Shown here one piece after another: positions 1 to 8,441 of a stretch of DNA of 64,000 nucleotides. A program made the translations under genes and the position numbers. Below the pieces are notes generated by a model. The model was not told where the DNA came from and ran no database searches. It saw nothing but the letters and a program-made list of their open reading frames with translations. Location of the stretch: the NCBI GenBank assembly GCA_038117225.1, contig JAYOFM010000002.1:1-64000 (forward strand), written 5' to 3'. Origin of the DNA: JAYOFM01 sp038117225 (lineage in GTDB: Bacteria > Pseudomonadota > Alphaproteobacteria > Rhodospirillales > Casp-alpha2). How positions within the stretch are numbered: position 1 is the stretch's first letter; every line of letters begins with the position of its first letter.

Positions 1-50
1 CCGGCGAAGATCAGTGTGAGGCCAACGCTCTTACACCACCTCCAGGGACA

Positions 51-1499
51 CTATCGGTCATCCCGTTGCAGATGGGAATGCAACACGTCGCCCCGTAGAA
101 TTCTTCGGATTGGTGAACGGCTCATTTGTGCGACAAAGGCTAGGATCGCGACGGCGAGACCGGCGCCGACGGCCTCGACGACACCGAGCGCGAGCGCGAC
201 CATGATCACCAGAGTGATGATGAGGACATCCGTGTAGAGCGCTTTACTGTCCTGCCATTTGCTTCCCGGCAGTTTCCGAACCAGTGTCAGCGACCATTTA
301 TTAATCAAGTCGTAGGCGATAACAAAGAGCGCCCCGGAAACGACCGCATTGGGGATCATGCGAACGACAGGCGCCATGAAGACGATCATGAAGACCAGCA
401 ACAGGCTGGAAAACAACGCTGACCAGGCCGTTCTGCCACCGGATATCAGGCTGGGGCGCGTCCGGATCATGCTGCCCGAACCGGGAAGGTATCCCAAGCC
501 GCAGCTCACCGCCGTGCCGACACCCTGGGCGATGAGTTCCCTGTTGGCATTCGAGTTCTGGTTCGTATGTTCGTCGCAGGCCGATAGGGTGATGAGGGTA
601 TCCAATGATTGCAGAACGGCGACCGATATCGTCGCCGGAATGATGATTGTCAGAATGTCCGGCAAAATTTCACGAGGCACGGCAAAATTCTGCCACCGTA
701 GCGCTTCGGCGCCTTGGTTGATTGTTGTGTGCACGGCTTCCGATACGAAGCCGAAAAATCCCACGATTGGCTCCAGCGATCCGCCGTGCAGTTTGATTTC
801 GGCGATGGTTCCGCCTAGATCGAGCGGAAGCCCGGTGCCCAAGGTGACATAATAGGCGGCGGTGCCAACGATGCCGCCGATGATAATGCCAGGTATCCGG
901 GACAGAAATCGCTGGCTCACGAATGTCGCCGCGACGGTGATGACGACGATCCCAATTCTGGCCAGGGTATCGGCGCCGAAACCGATGCCGTTGGAAAACA
1001 GGCTTTCGGAATCGGGTATCTGAAGAATGCTCTTGATCTGACCGATGACAACCAGAAGGGCCGCCGCGTTGACGAAGCCGGCGAGGATTGCGTGGGGCAT
1101 GCTTTCGAGCACGTTCCCCGCCCTGCAGAGCCCCAGGCCGATCTGAATCAATCCCCCCAGGAACAGCGTGAATAGCGCCAGGACCATGGCGAGATGTGGT
1201 TCGATCCCGAGCGGCAGCAAGTGCGCGATCTCGGTGGCGCAGACAATGGCGACCGAGGCGCGGATGCCCGAGACAATTCCCTGCGAACCGCCGATGACCG
1301 ATGAGAACGCGGTGACGATGGCAGCGCCCATGACCCCGGCGATGACCCCGTATCCGAGAAACGAATCACCGAGAGGCGCGAAGGCAATAATCCCCAGGCC
1401 GATACACTGGGAAAGTGAAACCAAGGCTGCCGCCGCGCCGCCTGCCAGTTCGCCGCCAATTGCTTGACGGGAAATCGGGCCTAGGTTGAGAATTTTCAT
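51..1499 (-). CDS. SulP-family anion permease without STAS domain
   Basis: A 482-residue, very hydrophobic protein with about 10-12 predicted membrane segments in the inner membrane. The stretch GGSQGIVSGIRASVAIV (about residues 70-86) matches the SulP core helix that normally reads SGPTAS. Members carry sulfate, bicarbonate or dicarboxylates; the substrate cannot be read here. Most SulP proteins are 550 residues or more and end in a cytosolic STAS domain. This frame stops right after the linker (MSRSPIRRILRGD), so the STAS domain is absent from this frame. The gene lies at the window edge, and the 50 bases beyond the stop show no clear STAS start in any frame, so a frameshift outside the window cannot be excluded. 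The start is ATG with a poor ribosome site. It lies 72 bases downstream of the amidohydrolase gene on the same strand. Confidence 0.85.
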   Translation of the reverse strand: MKILNLGPISRQAIGGELAGGAAAALVSLSQCIGLGIIAFAPLGDSFLGYGVIAGVMGAAIVTAFSSVIGGSQGIVSGIRASVAIVCATEIAHLLPLGIEPHLAMVLALFTLFLGGLIQIGLGLCRAGNVLESMPHAILAGFVNAAALLVVIGQIKSILQIPDSESLFSNGIGFGADTLARIGIVVITVAATFVSQRFLSRIPGIIIGGIVGTAAYYVTLGTGLPLDLGGTIAEIKLHGGSLEPIVGFFGFVSEAVHTTINQGAEALRWQNFAVPREILPDILTIIIPATISVAVLQSLDTLITLSACDEHTNQNSNANRELIAQGVGTAVSCGLGYLPGSGSMIRTRPSLISGGRTAWSALFSSLLLVFMIVFMAPVVRMIPNAVVSGALFVIAYDLINKWSLTLVRKLPGSKWQDSKALYTDVLIITLVIMVALALGVVEAVGAGLAVAILAFVAQMSRSPIRRILRGDVLHSHLQRDDR

Positions 1500-1571
1500 A
1501 TGGGATTTTCTAGTATTGGCCCGTCATGCGATTTCAGGCCCGGTGGTTGGTTCGTATGGCGACCCGGACGT

Positions 1572-2360
1572 CTACGGCCGAAACGCCAACATGGTCTGAA
1601 TGAAGCGTTGCAGCACCGGGCGAACCGAGGCGGCGAGGTCTTCGCGGTAGCCGTAGGGCGGTTGCTCGTCCATGTAGGTGGCCCAGGACTGTTCCAGTTG
1701 GATGGCGTGAATGTTGTCGGCCGGCTGGCCGTAGTTGCGGGTGATGTAACCGCCGATGAAGCGGCCGTTGAGGATGCTGGTAAAGCCGGCGGCCTCGTTC
1801 GCCACCTCCATGATACTGGCGGACAGGCGATCGTCGCAGGTGGTGCCGCCACCGGTACCGAGATTTAGGTCCCACAGCTTGCCGTCGAAATAGCGCGGTA
1901 GTTCCGACTTGATGGAATGGGCGTCCCACAACAGCGCGAAACCGTGGCGCTGCTTGATGGCGTCGAGAGCGGCGGCCAGTTGGTCGTGATAGGGGCGCCA
2001 GTAGGTCTCGCGCCGGTCGGCGATTTCGTTGTCGCCGGGTTCCTCGCCGGGCTGGTAGACTGGGCGGTGGTCACCGGATTTCAGCGGGCACAGGCCTTCA
2101 GCGTCCTGTCCGGGATAGAGCGGCGCGTCATCGGGACCCCGGTTCAGGTCGGTGACGAAGCGGGAATGGGTGGCCACCAGCATGGCGGCCCCCATGGCTG
2201 GCGCGAAATCATACAACCGGTCCACGTGCCAGTCGGTGTCTGGCGTCTCGTCGGCCACGTCGGTCATGCGCGCCCGGAGATCATCGGGAATATGGGTGCC
2301 GGCATGCGGCACGCTGATCAGCAGTGGCGACGGGCCGTCGGTAAAGCGGAAGGTATCCAT
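1572..2360 (-). CDS. N-formylglutamate amidohydrolase-like protein
   Basis: A 262-residue cytosolic hydrolase of the N-formylglutamate amidohydrolase family (HutG type), which cleaves N-formylglutamate to glutamate and formate late in histidine breakdown. Visible family motifs are SVPHAGTHIP near residues 16-25, DTDWHVDRLYDF, RFVTDLNR and LLWDAHSIKS; the His and Asp residues in these are the presumed zinc ligands. No other hut gene is in the window, so the true N-formyl or N-acyl substrate is open. I start at the ATG giving MDTFRF. A TTG 36 bases upstream in the same frame is possible, but neither has a good ribosome site. The SulP gene follows on the same strand and may be co-transcribed. 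Confidence 0.85.
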   Translation of the reverse strand: MDTFRFTDGPSPLLISVPHAGTHIPDDLRARMTDVADETPDTDWHVDRLYDFAPAMGAAMLVATHSRFVTDLNRGPDDAPLYPGQDAEGLCPLKSGDHRPVYQPGEEPGDNEIADRRETYWRPYHDQLAAALDAIKQRHGFALLWDAHSIKSELPRYFDGKLWDLNLGTGGGTTCDDRLSASIMEVANEAAGFTSILNGRFIGGYITRNYGQPADNIHAIQLEQSWATYMDEQPPYGYREDLAASVRPVLQRFIQTMLAFRP

Positions 2361-2490
2361 GAGCGGGACTAAATCAGGCACCGGCGAAGGGTGCAAGGAT
2401 CGGTTTACGGCCCCGCGGCGTGTTTACGCAGCCGTGATGCAACGTGACTCGATCTATCCGCCCGCTGCCCGCACATAAGGATTTCAAAAA

Positions 2491-3891
2491 ATGAGGATGC
2501 CGAGCATGACGAATCCATGGACCGTGATCGCGCTGGCGACACTGGTTGCGATGATGCCATTGGCGGTGCACAGCCAGGACGCATCATCGCCGCCCACCAG
2601 TGAGACCGAGGTCAGTGATGCGGATCTTCTGGTGCGTACCGTGCTCTCCAGTGCCGCGGATCGCCAGAAGGCGTTGCGCATTATCGAGGAGCGCGGCAAG
2701 ACCGACGTGGTGGCGGCGCTGATCACCATGTTGCGCTACATTACCGACGATCAGCCCATCATTGAGACCCTGCGCACCCTTACAAAAGCCGATGTGGACG
2801 GCGATGACTGGCACGACTGGATGCTGTGGCAGGAAGCCCACCCGGAAATCAAGCCCTACGCCGGTTTCGACGGTTTCAAGGCGGATGTCCTACGCTCCAT
2901 CGACGAGAACTACCGGACCATGGTTCGGCGCGGGATCAAGCACGATATCCGCCTGGAGGAGATCACGTGGGGCGGCGTGCCGGCCCTGACCGGCATACCG
3001 TCGCTGGATTATCCCAACCATGTGACACCGGCGGAAGCCCGCTATATCACCGACGACGAGTTGGTTTTTGGCGTCGTCATCAACGGTGATGTTCGCGCCT
3101 ATCCGTTGCGTTTCCTGGCTTGGCACGAAATGTTCAACGACGTGGTCGGCGGTAAACATGTCACGCTGGCCTACTGCACCTTGTGCGGTTCCGGCATTCT
3201 TTTCGACAGTACGGTCGCGCCGCGTACCAAGCCGTTCAAGTTCGGTTCTTCGGGACTGCTCTACCGCTCCAATAAGCTTATGTATGATCACGGCACCAAG
3301 TCGCTGTGGAATCAGTTCACCGGCCGACCGGTTGTCGGGCCGCTGGCTGGTACCGGCATAGAACTTACCGTACTGCCGGTGACCATCACCACATGGAAGA
3401 ATTGGCTGGCCCGCCAGCCGGCGACCAAGGTGCTGTCGGAAAAAACCGGTTACGTGCGTGACTATTCCCCGGGTCGTCCCTACGCCGATTACTTTTCAAG
3501 CGATAAGCTAATGTTCCCGGCGTTGGTGCGCGATGCCCGCCTGAAGGCCAAAGACTACGTGTTTGCCGCCCGGGCCTTCGGTGCCGAGAAGGCGTGGCCG
3601 GTTACGGCCTTCGAGGGTGGCAAGGTGATCAATGACACGCTGGGCAGCGACGACGTGGTGTTGGTCGGTGACGCGGCGACGCGAACCGTGCGTGCCTATC
3701 GACGGGACGGCCGTTCGTTCGAGCAGGCGGCGGCGGACCTGTCTACGCTGAAGGCCAAGGATGGCGAGTGGAAGGTGGCGGAGGACGCACTGATCGGCGT
3801 CGACGGCACTAAGTTGCCGCGCATTGCCGGGCATATCGCCTATTGGTTCGCCTGGCAGGGTTACAAGCCGAAGGCTGATTTCGGCGGCTGA
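2491..3891 (+). CDS. Exported DUF3179-domain protein
   Basis: A 466-residue protein with an N-terminal signal peptide (hydrophobic stretch at residues 10-25, likely cleavage after AVHS near 28), so probably periplasmic. The DUF3179 core is clear: YPLRFLAWHEMFND, then AYCTLCGSG with two cysteines near residues 228 and 231, then YDHGTKSLWNQFTG and the WPVTAFEGG tail. DUF3179 proteins have no established function; the paired cysteines suggest redox or metal chemistry, but that is inference. The start is ATG with AAGGA nine bases upstream. The gene ends two bases from the convergent nitrilase gene, so no terminator fits between them. Confidence 0.85.
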   Translation: MRMPSMTNPWTVIALATLVAMMPLAVHSQDASSPPTSETEVSDADLLVRTVLSSAADRQKALRIIEERGKTDVVAALITMLRYITDDQPIIETLRTLTKADVDGDDWHDWMLWQEAHPEIKPYAGFDGFKADVLRSIDENYRTMVRRGIKHDIRLEEITWGGVPALTGIPSLDYPNHVTPAEARYITDDELVFGVVINGDVRAYPLRFLAWHEMFNDVVGGKHVTLAYCTLCGSGILFDSTVAPRTKPFKFGSSGLLYRSNKLMYDHGTKSLWNQFTGRPVVGPLAGTGIELTVLPVTITTWKNWLARQPATKVLSEKTGYVRDYSPGRPYADYFSSDKLMFPALVRDARLKAKDYVFAARAFGAEKAWPVTAFEGGKVINDTLGSDDVVLVGDAATRTVRAYRRDGRSFEQAAADLSTLKAKDGEWKVAEDALIGVDGTKLPRIAGHIAYWFAWQGYKPKADFGG

Positions 3892-3892
3892 A

Positions 3893-4759
3893 TTATTCAG
3901 CGGCTTCGGCGGCGGCCGCGCCGGCGAGCGTCGGCGCGGCATAGGCGCGGTCGTGCACTAGAGCGGGAATGCGCTTGCGGGCCTTTGCCACCTGAGCTGG
4001 ATCGATGTCCGCGACGATGATGCCTTCTTCCTCACCGGCGTCCGCCAGCACCTCGCCCCACGGGCCGACAATCACCGAATGGCCGTAGGTTCGGGCCTTG
4101 CCATGGCTGCCTGACTGGCAGGCAGCGAACACGTAGCAACCGGTCTCAATGGCGCGTGCCCGTTGCAGCACGTGCCAGTGGGCTTCTCCGGTCTTCTGCA
4201 TGAAGGCGGCGGGGCAAGTCAGGAAGAGGGCGCCGGCCTGCGCCATGTCGCGGTAGAGATAGGCGAAGCGCAGGTCATAGCAGATGGACAGGCCGAGTCC
4301 GCCCCAAGGGGTGTCCGTGACCACGGCGGTCTCGCCGGGTGCGAAGGTGGCGGATTCCCTGAACCGATCATCGTCGTCGATGTCGACATCGAACAGGTGA
4401 ATCTTGTCATAGCGGGCGACGATGGCGCCTGTCGGGTCGATGACGAACTGCCGGTTGGCGAGTTTACCGGTCGCCGTCGTCACCGCCAGCGAGCCGAGCA
4501 CCAACCGGGTTTCCAGTTCCGCCGCCAGCGCCTGGAAGCAAGACAGCGTCGGGTGATCATCTTCGGCGTGCGGGCCGGTGTGGATGCCGTCATCGTCCAC
4601 GTGGAAACAGCTGAAGAATTCCGGCGTGACAATCAGATCGGCGCCCCGGCCAGCGGCCTCGCGGATCAATTCCTCGGCCCGTGCCTCGGTCTCGGCGGCA
4701 TCGGCGCCGGCCTGGTTCTGCACGCAGGCGGCCTTGAACATCTCGTTCATCGTTGGCAT
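3893..4759 (-). CDS. Carbon-nitrogen hydrolase (nitrilase superfamily)
   Basis: A 288-residue cytosolic amidase-type enzyme. The nitrilase triad is visible: Glu47 in VTPEFF, Lys119 in RYDKIHLFDVD and Cys160 in LSICYDLRF. The length and the DKIHLFDVD and CYDLRFAYLYR motifs place it with the Nit2/omega-amidase-like branch, which deamidates alpha-keto-glutaramate-type substrates; the exact substrate is not readable. I chose the ATG at 4759 because AGGAAA lies eight bases upstream; a GTG seven codons earlier overlaps the upstream stop. It follows the DmdA/GcvT-like gene by 17 bases and is probably in the same transcript. The protein ends in an alanine-rich tail. Confidence 0.85.
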   Translation of the reverse strand: MPTMNEMFKAACVQNQAGADAAETEARAEELIREAAGRGADLIVTPEFFSCFHVDDDGIHTGPHAEDDHPTLSCFQALAAELETRLVLGSLAVTTATGKLANRQFVIDPTGAIVARYDKIHLFDVDIDDDDRFRESATFAPGETAVVTDTPWGGLGLSICYDLRFAYLYRDMAQAGALFLTCPAAFMQKTGEAHWHVLQRARAIETGCYVFAACQSGSHGKARTYGHSVIVGPWGEVLADAGEEEGIIVADIDPAQVAKARKRIPALVHDRAYAAPTLAGAAAAEAAE

Positions 4760-4776
4760 CCCATCACTTTTCCTGG

Positions 4777-5919
4777 TCACTTGTTTTGGCGTTTCTCTGT
4801 GAACGGCAGGGCGACCACATGGGCCGAACGCTCGCCGTCCTCGGCCTCGATCCTAATTTCCGTTCCCGGCGATGTCCAATCGTGGGCCAGCAGCGCGAAG
4901 CCGACATTTTTCTGCAAGGTCGGGCTATGCACGCAGCTGGTGACATGGCCGATGCCGATTTCCTGCATATAAACCGGCCAGCGCTTGACGTTGGGCGCCG
5001 GCAGGGGCGAGCCGGCGATCTCGATGCCCACCAGACGGCGCGGCACGCCGGCTTCCTTGATCCGTTGCAGCGCTTCCTTGCCGATGTAGTCGGCTTCCAT
5101 GTCCGTATCCACCAATCGGTCCATGTTGATCTCGAACGGATTGTTGGTGAGGTCCATGTCGGCGCCATAGGACAGGATGCCGGCCTCGATGCGGCGGATG
5201 GCGGACGGCGCACCCGGCTTGATGCCGTAGGACTTGCCGGCGTCCATGATGCGCTCCCACAGCCAGTCGCCCTGGCTGCCGTCCCGCAGATAAATTTCAT
5301 AGCCGCGTTCGCCGCTCCAGCCGGTGCGGGAGATGGCCAGGGGCACGCCGTCCAGCTCGATCTCGCGAAACCAGAAGTATTTCAGATCGTCGATCCATTC
5401 ACCGAACACGTCGCGCATGACGTCGGTCGATTTTGGACCCTGCACCTGCACCGGCGAGACGTCGGGTTCATGGATGGTGACGTCCCATTCCCCATGCAGC
5501 GCCACGCCCTTGGCCCACAGCAACACGTCGGAATCGGCGAGCGACAGCCAGAACCGGTCCTCCGCCAATTTCAGCAACACCGGGTCGTTGACGATGCCAC
5601 CGTCGTAGGCGGTCAGCAGAACGTATTTGCACTGGCCGACCTTGCAGTCCGCGAGGTTGCGCGGCGTCAGGTACTGCACGAAGCGCGCGGCATCCGGGCC
5701 GGCGATTTCGACCTGGCGCTGGCAGCCCACGTCCCACAGGGAGACATCGTTGATCAGGGCGTTGTAATCATCGATCGGGCTTTCATAGAACACCGGAAGA
5801 TAGGTGTGATTATAGACCGTGTAACAGCTGCATCCCCAGCGCCGGGTGGCGTCGTGGTAGGGTGTCGTGCGCACCCGCGTGCCGAACGCAATGGCTGGTA
5901 AATCCTTCAAATCGCGCAT
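4777..5919 (-). CDS. DmdA/GcvT-like tetrahydrofolate methyltransferase
   Basis: A 380-residue aminomethyltransferase-fold protein (GcvT N-terminal folate domain plus C-terminal barrel). It looks closer to dimethylsulfoniopropionate demethylase DmdA than to GcvT: WDVGCQRQVEIAGPDAARF (62-80), GGIVNDPVLLKL (107-118), FWLSLADSDVLLWAKG (123-138), EPDVSPVQVQGPKS and IRRIEAGILSYG. The GGIVNDP segment has Asn where GcvT has its catalytic Asp, as I recall for DmdA. It probably moves a methyl or one-carbon group to tetrahydrofolate. DMSP itself is only one possible substrate. The start is ATG with GGGGAGG nine bases upstream. It is divergent from the acyl-CoA synthetase operon and upstream of the nitrilase. 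Family confident, substrate not. Confidence 0.75.
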   Translation of the reverse strand: MRDLKDLPAIAFGTRVRTTPYHDATRRWGCSCYTVYNHTYLPVFYESPIDDYNALINDVSLWDVGCQRQVEIAGPDAARFVQYLTPRNLADCKVGQCKYVLLTAYDGGIVNDPVLLKLAEDRFWLSLADSDVLLWAKGVALHGEWDVTIHEPDVSPVQVQGPKSTDVMRDVFGEWIDDLKYFWFREIELDGVPLAISRTGWSGERGYEIYLRDGSQGDWLWERIMDAGKSYGIKPGAPSAIRRIEAGILSYGADMDLTNNPFEINMDRLVDTDMEADYIGKEALQRIKEAGVPRRLVGIEIAGSPLPAPNVKRWPVYMQEIGIGHVTSCVHSPTLQKNVGFALLAHDWTSPGTEIRIEAEDGERSAHVVALPFTEKRQNK

Positions 5920-6018
5920 GCGCTTGGCCTCCCCAGGTATCCGCCGTATCCAGGGTTTCTCCGTGGGGCGCGGGGTGGTAATTGTCAAGACGGATCGATC
6001 AGGGAGGTCGTGACCAGG

Positions 6019-7677
6019 ATGGATAAAACCATCGGCAATATTTTCGAACAGCACCTGGGGCGCAACGCGGCGAACCATCAGCCGTTGACGCCGCTCAATT
6101 TTCTGGCCTGGGCGGAGCACGTCTATCCTCACAAAACCGCCGTGATCCATGGCGCTTTGCGACTGACCTGGGGCGAATTCGGCAATCGCTGCCGTCGCTT
6201 GGCGAGCGCGCTCAAGGGGCGCGGCATCGGCATTGGCGATACCGTCGCCGTGATGTCGCCCAATGCGCCGGCGATGCTGGAAGCCCACTACGGCATCCCG
6301 ATGACCGGCGCCGTGCTCAATGCGCTGAATTATCGCCTCGACGCCACCACCATCGCCTTCATCCTCGATCATGGGGAAGCCAAGGTGTTGTTGACCGACC
6401 GCGAATTCTCGCCGGTGATCAAGGATGCCTTGGCGCGACTGGATCGTGATCTGATCGTCATCGACATCGACGACACGCTGGCCGAGGGTGGAGAGCTGAT
6501 CGGCGAGATGGAATACGAGACCTTTCTCGACGAGGGTGACGCCAGCCATCCCATCACCCCTCCGGATGACGAATGGCAGGCGATTTGCCTGCTCTATACC
6601 TCCGGCACCACGGGCAATCCCAAGGGTGTCGTCTATCACCACCGGGGCGCCTACCTGAACGCGCTGGGCAATGCGTTGGTCATGCGGCTCGGGTCGGAAA
6701 GCGTCTATCTGTGGACGCTGCCCATGTTCCATTGCGACGGCTGGACTTTCACCTGGGCGGTGACCGCCGTCGGCGGCACCCATGTCTGCCTGCGCAACGT
6801 CGATCCGGCGCTGGTGTTCCCGATGATCCGCGACCATCGGGTGACACATATGTGCGGCGCGCCGATCGTGCTCAACATGCTGGTGCACGCGCCGGCCGCC
6901 GTGAAGGTGGCGTTCGAGCAGACAGTTGAAATCGCCACCGGAGGCGCGGCACCGCCCAGCGCCGTCATCGCCGGCATGGAAACCATGGGATTCCGGGTGA
7001 CCCATCTTTACGGCCTCACGGAAACCTATGGGCCGTCCACCGTGTGTGCCTGGCAGGAAGAATGGTCGGACCTGCCGCTCAATGAGAAAGCCAGCCGCAT
7101 GGCGCGCCAGGGGGTTGGCTATCCGACCCTGACCGAACAATCCATCATCGATCCGGACAGCATGCTGCACACGCCCGCCGACGGCGAAACCATGGGCGAG
7201 CTGATGATCCGTTCCAACACCGTGATGAAGGGCTATCTGAAGAACGCCGATGCCACCGATGCCGCGTTCGCTGGCGGTTGGTTTCATACCGGCGATCTGG
7301 GTGTCATGCACGCCGACGGTTACGTGGAGATCAAGGACCGGGCCAAGGACATCATCATCACCGGCGGCGAGAACGTGTCGTCGCTGGAGATCGAGGAATG
7401 CCTCTACAAGCATCCCAAGATCATGGAGGCGGCGGTGGTCGCCATGCCGAGCGAGCAGTGGGGCGAGACCCCGTGCGCCTTCGTCACGCCCAAACCCGCC
7501 AACGAGGCGGATATCGAGGTCGCCGACGTGATCCAGTGGTGCAAGGACAACATGGCCCGCTATAAGGCACCGACCCGGGTGATATTCGGCCCGCTGCCCA
7601 AGACGTCGACGGGCAAAATTCAGAAATACGTGCTGCGTGATCAGGCGCGGGCGACCGCCGAGGAGGCTAAACCATGA
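6019..7677 (+). CDS. Acyl-CoA synthetase, LvaE-like
   Basis: A 552-residue AMP-forming acid-CoA ligase (ANL superfamily). The AMP-binding motif LLYTSGTTGNPKG is near residues 192-204, YGLTETYGP near 330, GWFHTGDLG near 420, and the C-terminal catalytic lysine is in PKTSTGKIQK near 530. It activates a carboxylic acid with ATP and CoA. Sequence style (VYPHKTAVIHG, VLNALNYRLD) is that of medium-chain, DmdB-like and LvaE-like ligases. It is the first gene of a tight operon with SDR, acyl-CoA dehydrogenase, kinase-like and DUF6285 genes, the same set as lvaE-D-C-A-B. I use ATG at 6019, eleven bases after AGGGAGG; a GTG three codons earlier is too close to that site. Confidence 0.85.
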   Translation: MDKTIGNIFEQHLGRNAANHQPLTPLNFLAWAEHVYPHKTAVIHGALRLTWGEFGNRCRRLASALKGRGIGIGDTVAVMSPNAPAMLEAHYGIPMTGAVLNALNYRLDATTIAFILDHGEAKVLLTDREFSPVIKDALARLDRDLIVIDIDDTLAEGGELIGEMEYETFLDEGDASHPITPPDDEWQAICLLYTSGTTGNPKGVVYHHRGAYLNALGNALVMRLGSESVYLWTLPMFHCDGWTFTWAVTAVGGTHVCLRNVDPALVFPMIRDHRVTHMCGAPIVLNMLVHAPAAVKVAFEQTVEIATGGAAPPSAVIAGMETMGFRVTHLYGLTETYGPSTVCAWQEEWSDLPLNEKASRMARQGVGYPTLTEQSIIDPDSMLHTPADGETMGELMIRSNTVMKGYLKNADATDAAFAGGWFHTGDLGVMHADGYVEIKDRAKDIIITGGENVSSLEIEECLYKHPKIMEAAVVAMPSEQWGETPCAFVTPKPANEADIEVADVIQWCKDNMARYKAPTRVIFGPLPKTSTGKIQKYVLRDQARATAEEAKP

Positions 7678-8441
7678 CCGCCAACACGTTGCTTCAAGGC
7701 CGCGTCGCCCTGGTCACCGGGGCCTCGTCCGGCCTCGGTCGGCACTTCGCGCTGACCCTCGCCGCCGCCGGTGCGCGAGTTGCCGTCGTCGCCCGCCGCA
7801 AGGCGCTGATCGAGGAGGTCGCCGCGGAGATAAAGGCCGCCGGTGTGGATGCCTGTGCGGTGACCATGGACGTGACCAAGCCGAAATCCGTCGCCCGTGC
7901 CTTCGACAGCGTGACCAAGAAACTCGGCCAGCCGGAAATCGTCATCAACAACGCTGGCACCGCCATCGGCAAACCGCTGTTGGATATGATGGAGGAAGAT
8001 TGGGACAAGGTCATCGACACCAACCTCAAGGGTGCCTGGATCGTCGCCCAGGAAGCGGCGCGTCGCATGAGCGAGACAAAGTCCGGCGGATCGATCGTCA
8101 ATATTGCTTCCATCCTCGGCTTTCGCGTGTCGCCGGGGGTGGCGCCCTATGCAGTTTCCAAGGCCGGCGTGGTGCAGATGACCAAGGCCATGGCGCTGGA
8201 ACTGGCGCGCTACAATATCCGCGTCAACGCGCTGGCGCCGGGTTATGTTGAAACCGATCTCAATAGGGACTTTCTGAATACCGAGGTGGGTCAGCGCATG
8301 ACCAACCGCATCCCCATGCGCCGGGTCGGCCAGGTGACGGACCTCAACGGCCCGCTGCTGCTCCTGGCGTCCGACGCGTCCAATTACATGACTGGCGCCA
8401 TCATCCCCGTAGACGGTGGCCACTTAGTGAGCTCACTCTAA
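7674..8441 (+). CDS. SDR oxidoreductase, LvaD-like
   Basis: A 255-residue classical short-chain dehydrogenase. TGASSGLG at residues 15-22 binds NAD(P), INNAG near 95 stabilises the core, a serine in NIASILG and YAVSK near 158-162 complete the catalytic Ser-Tyr-Lys set. The ATGA overlap with the preceding ligase gene shows translational coupling. In the lva pathway the SDR partner interconverts 4-keto- and 4-hydroxyacyl-CoA; I infer the same kind of role here from the neighbours, not from substrate residues. A generic 3-ketoacyl reductase (FabG-like) is the main alternative. Confidence 0.82.
   Translation: MTANTLLQGRVALVTGASSGLGRHFALTLAAAGARVAVVARRKALIEEVAAEIKAAGVDACAVTMDVTKPKSVARAFDSVTKKLGQPEIVINNAGTAIGKPLLDMMEEDWDKVIDTNLKGAWIVAQEAARRMSETKSGGSIVNIASILGFRVSPGVAPYAVSKAGVVQMTKAMALELARYNIRVNALAPGYVETDLNRDFLNTEVGQRMTNRIPMRRVGQVTDLNGPLLLLASDASNYMTGAIIPVDGGHLVSSL

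Noticed and set aside
4753..5901. 382-codon plus-strand frame across the DmdA-like gene
   Set aside because: Antisense shadow; no ribosome site and no recognisable domain.
5920..7413. Long open frame extending the DmdA-like gene upstream on the minus strand
   Set aside because: It is antisense to the acyl-CoA synthetase, shows no family similarity, and the strong GGGGAGG site places the real start at 5919.
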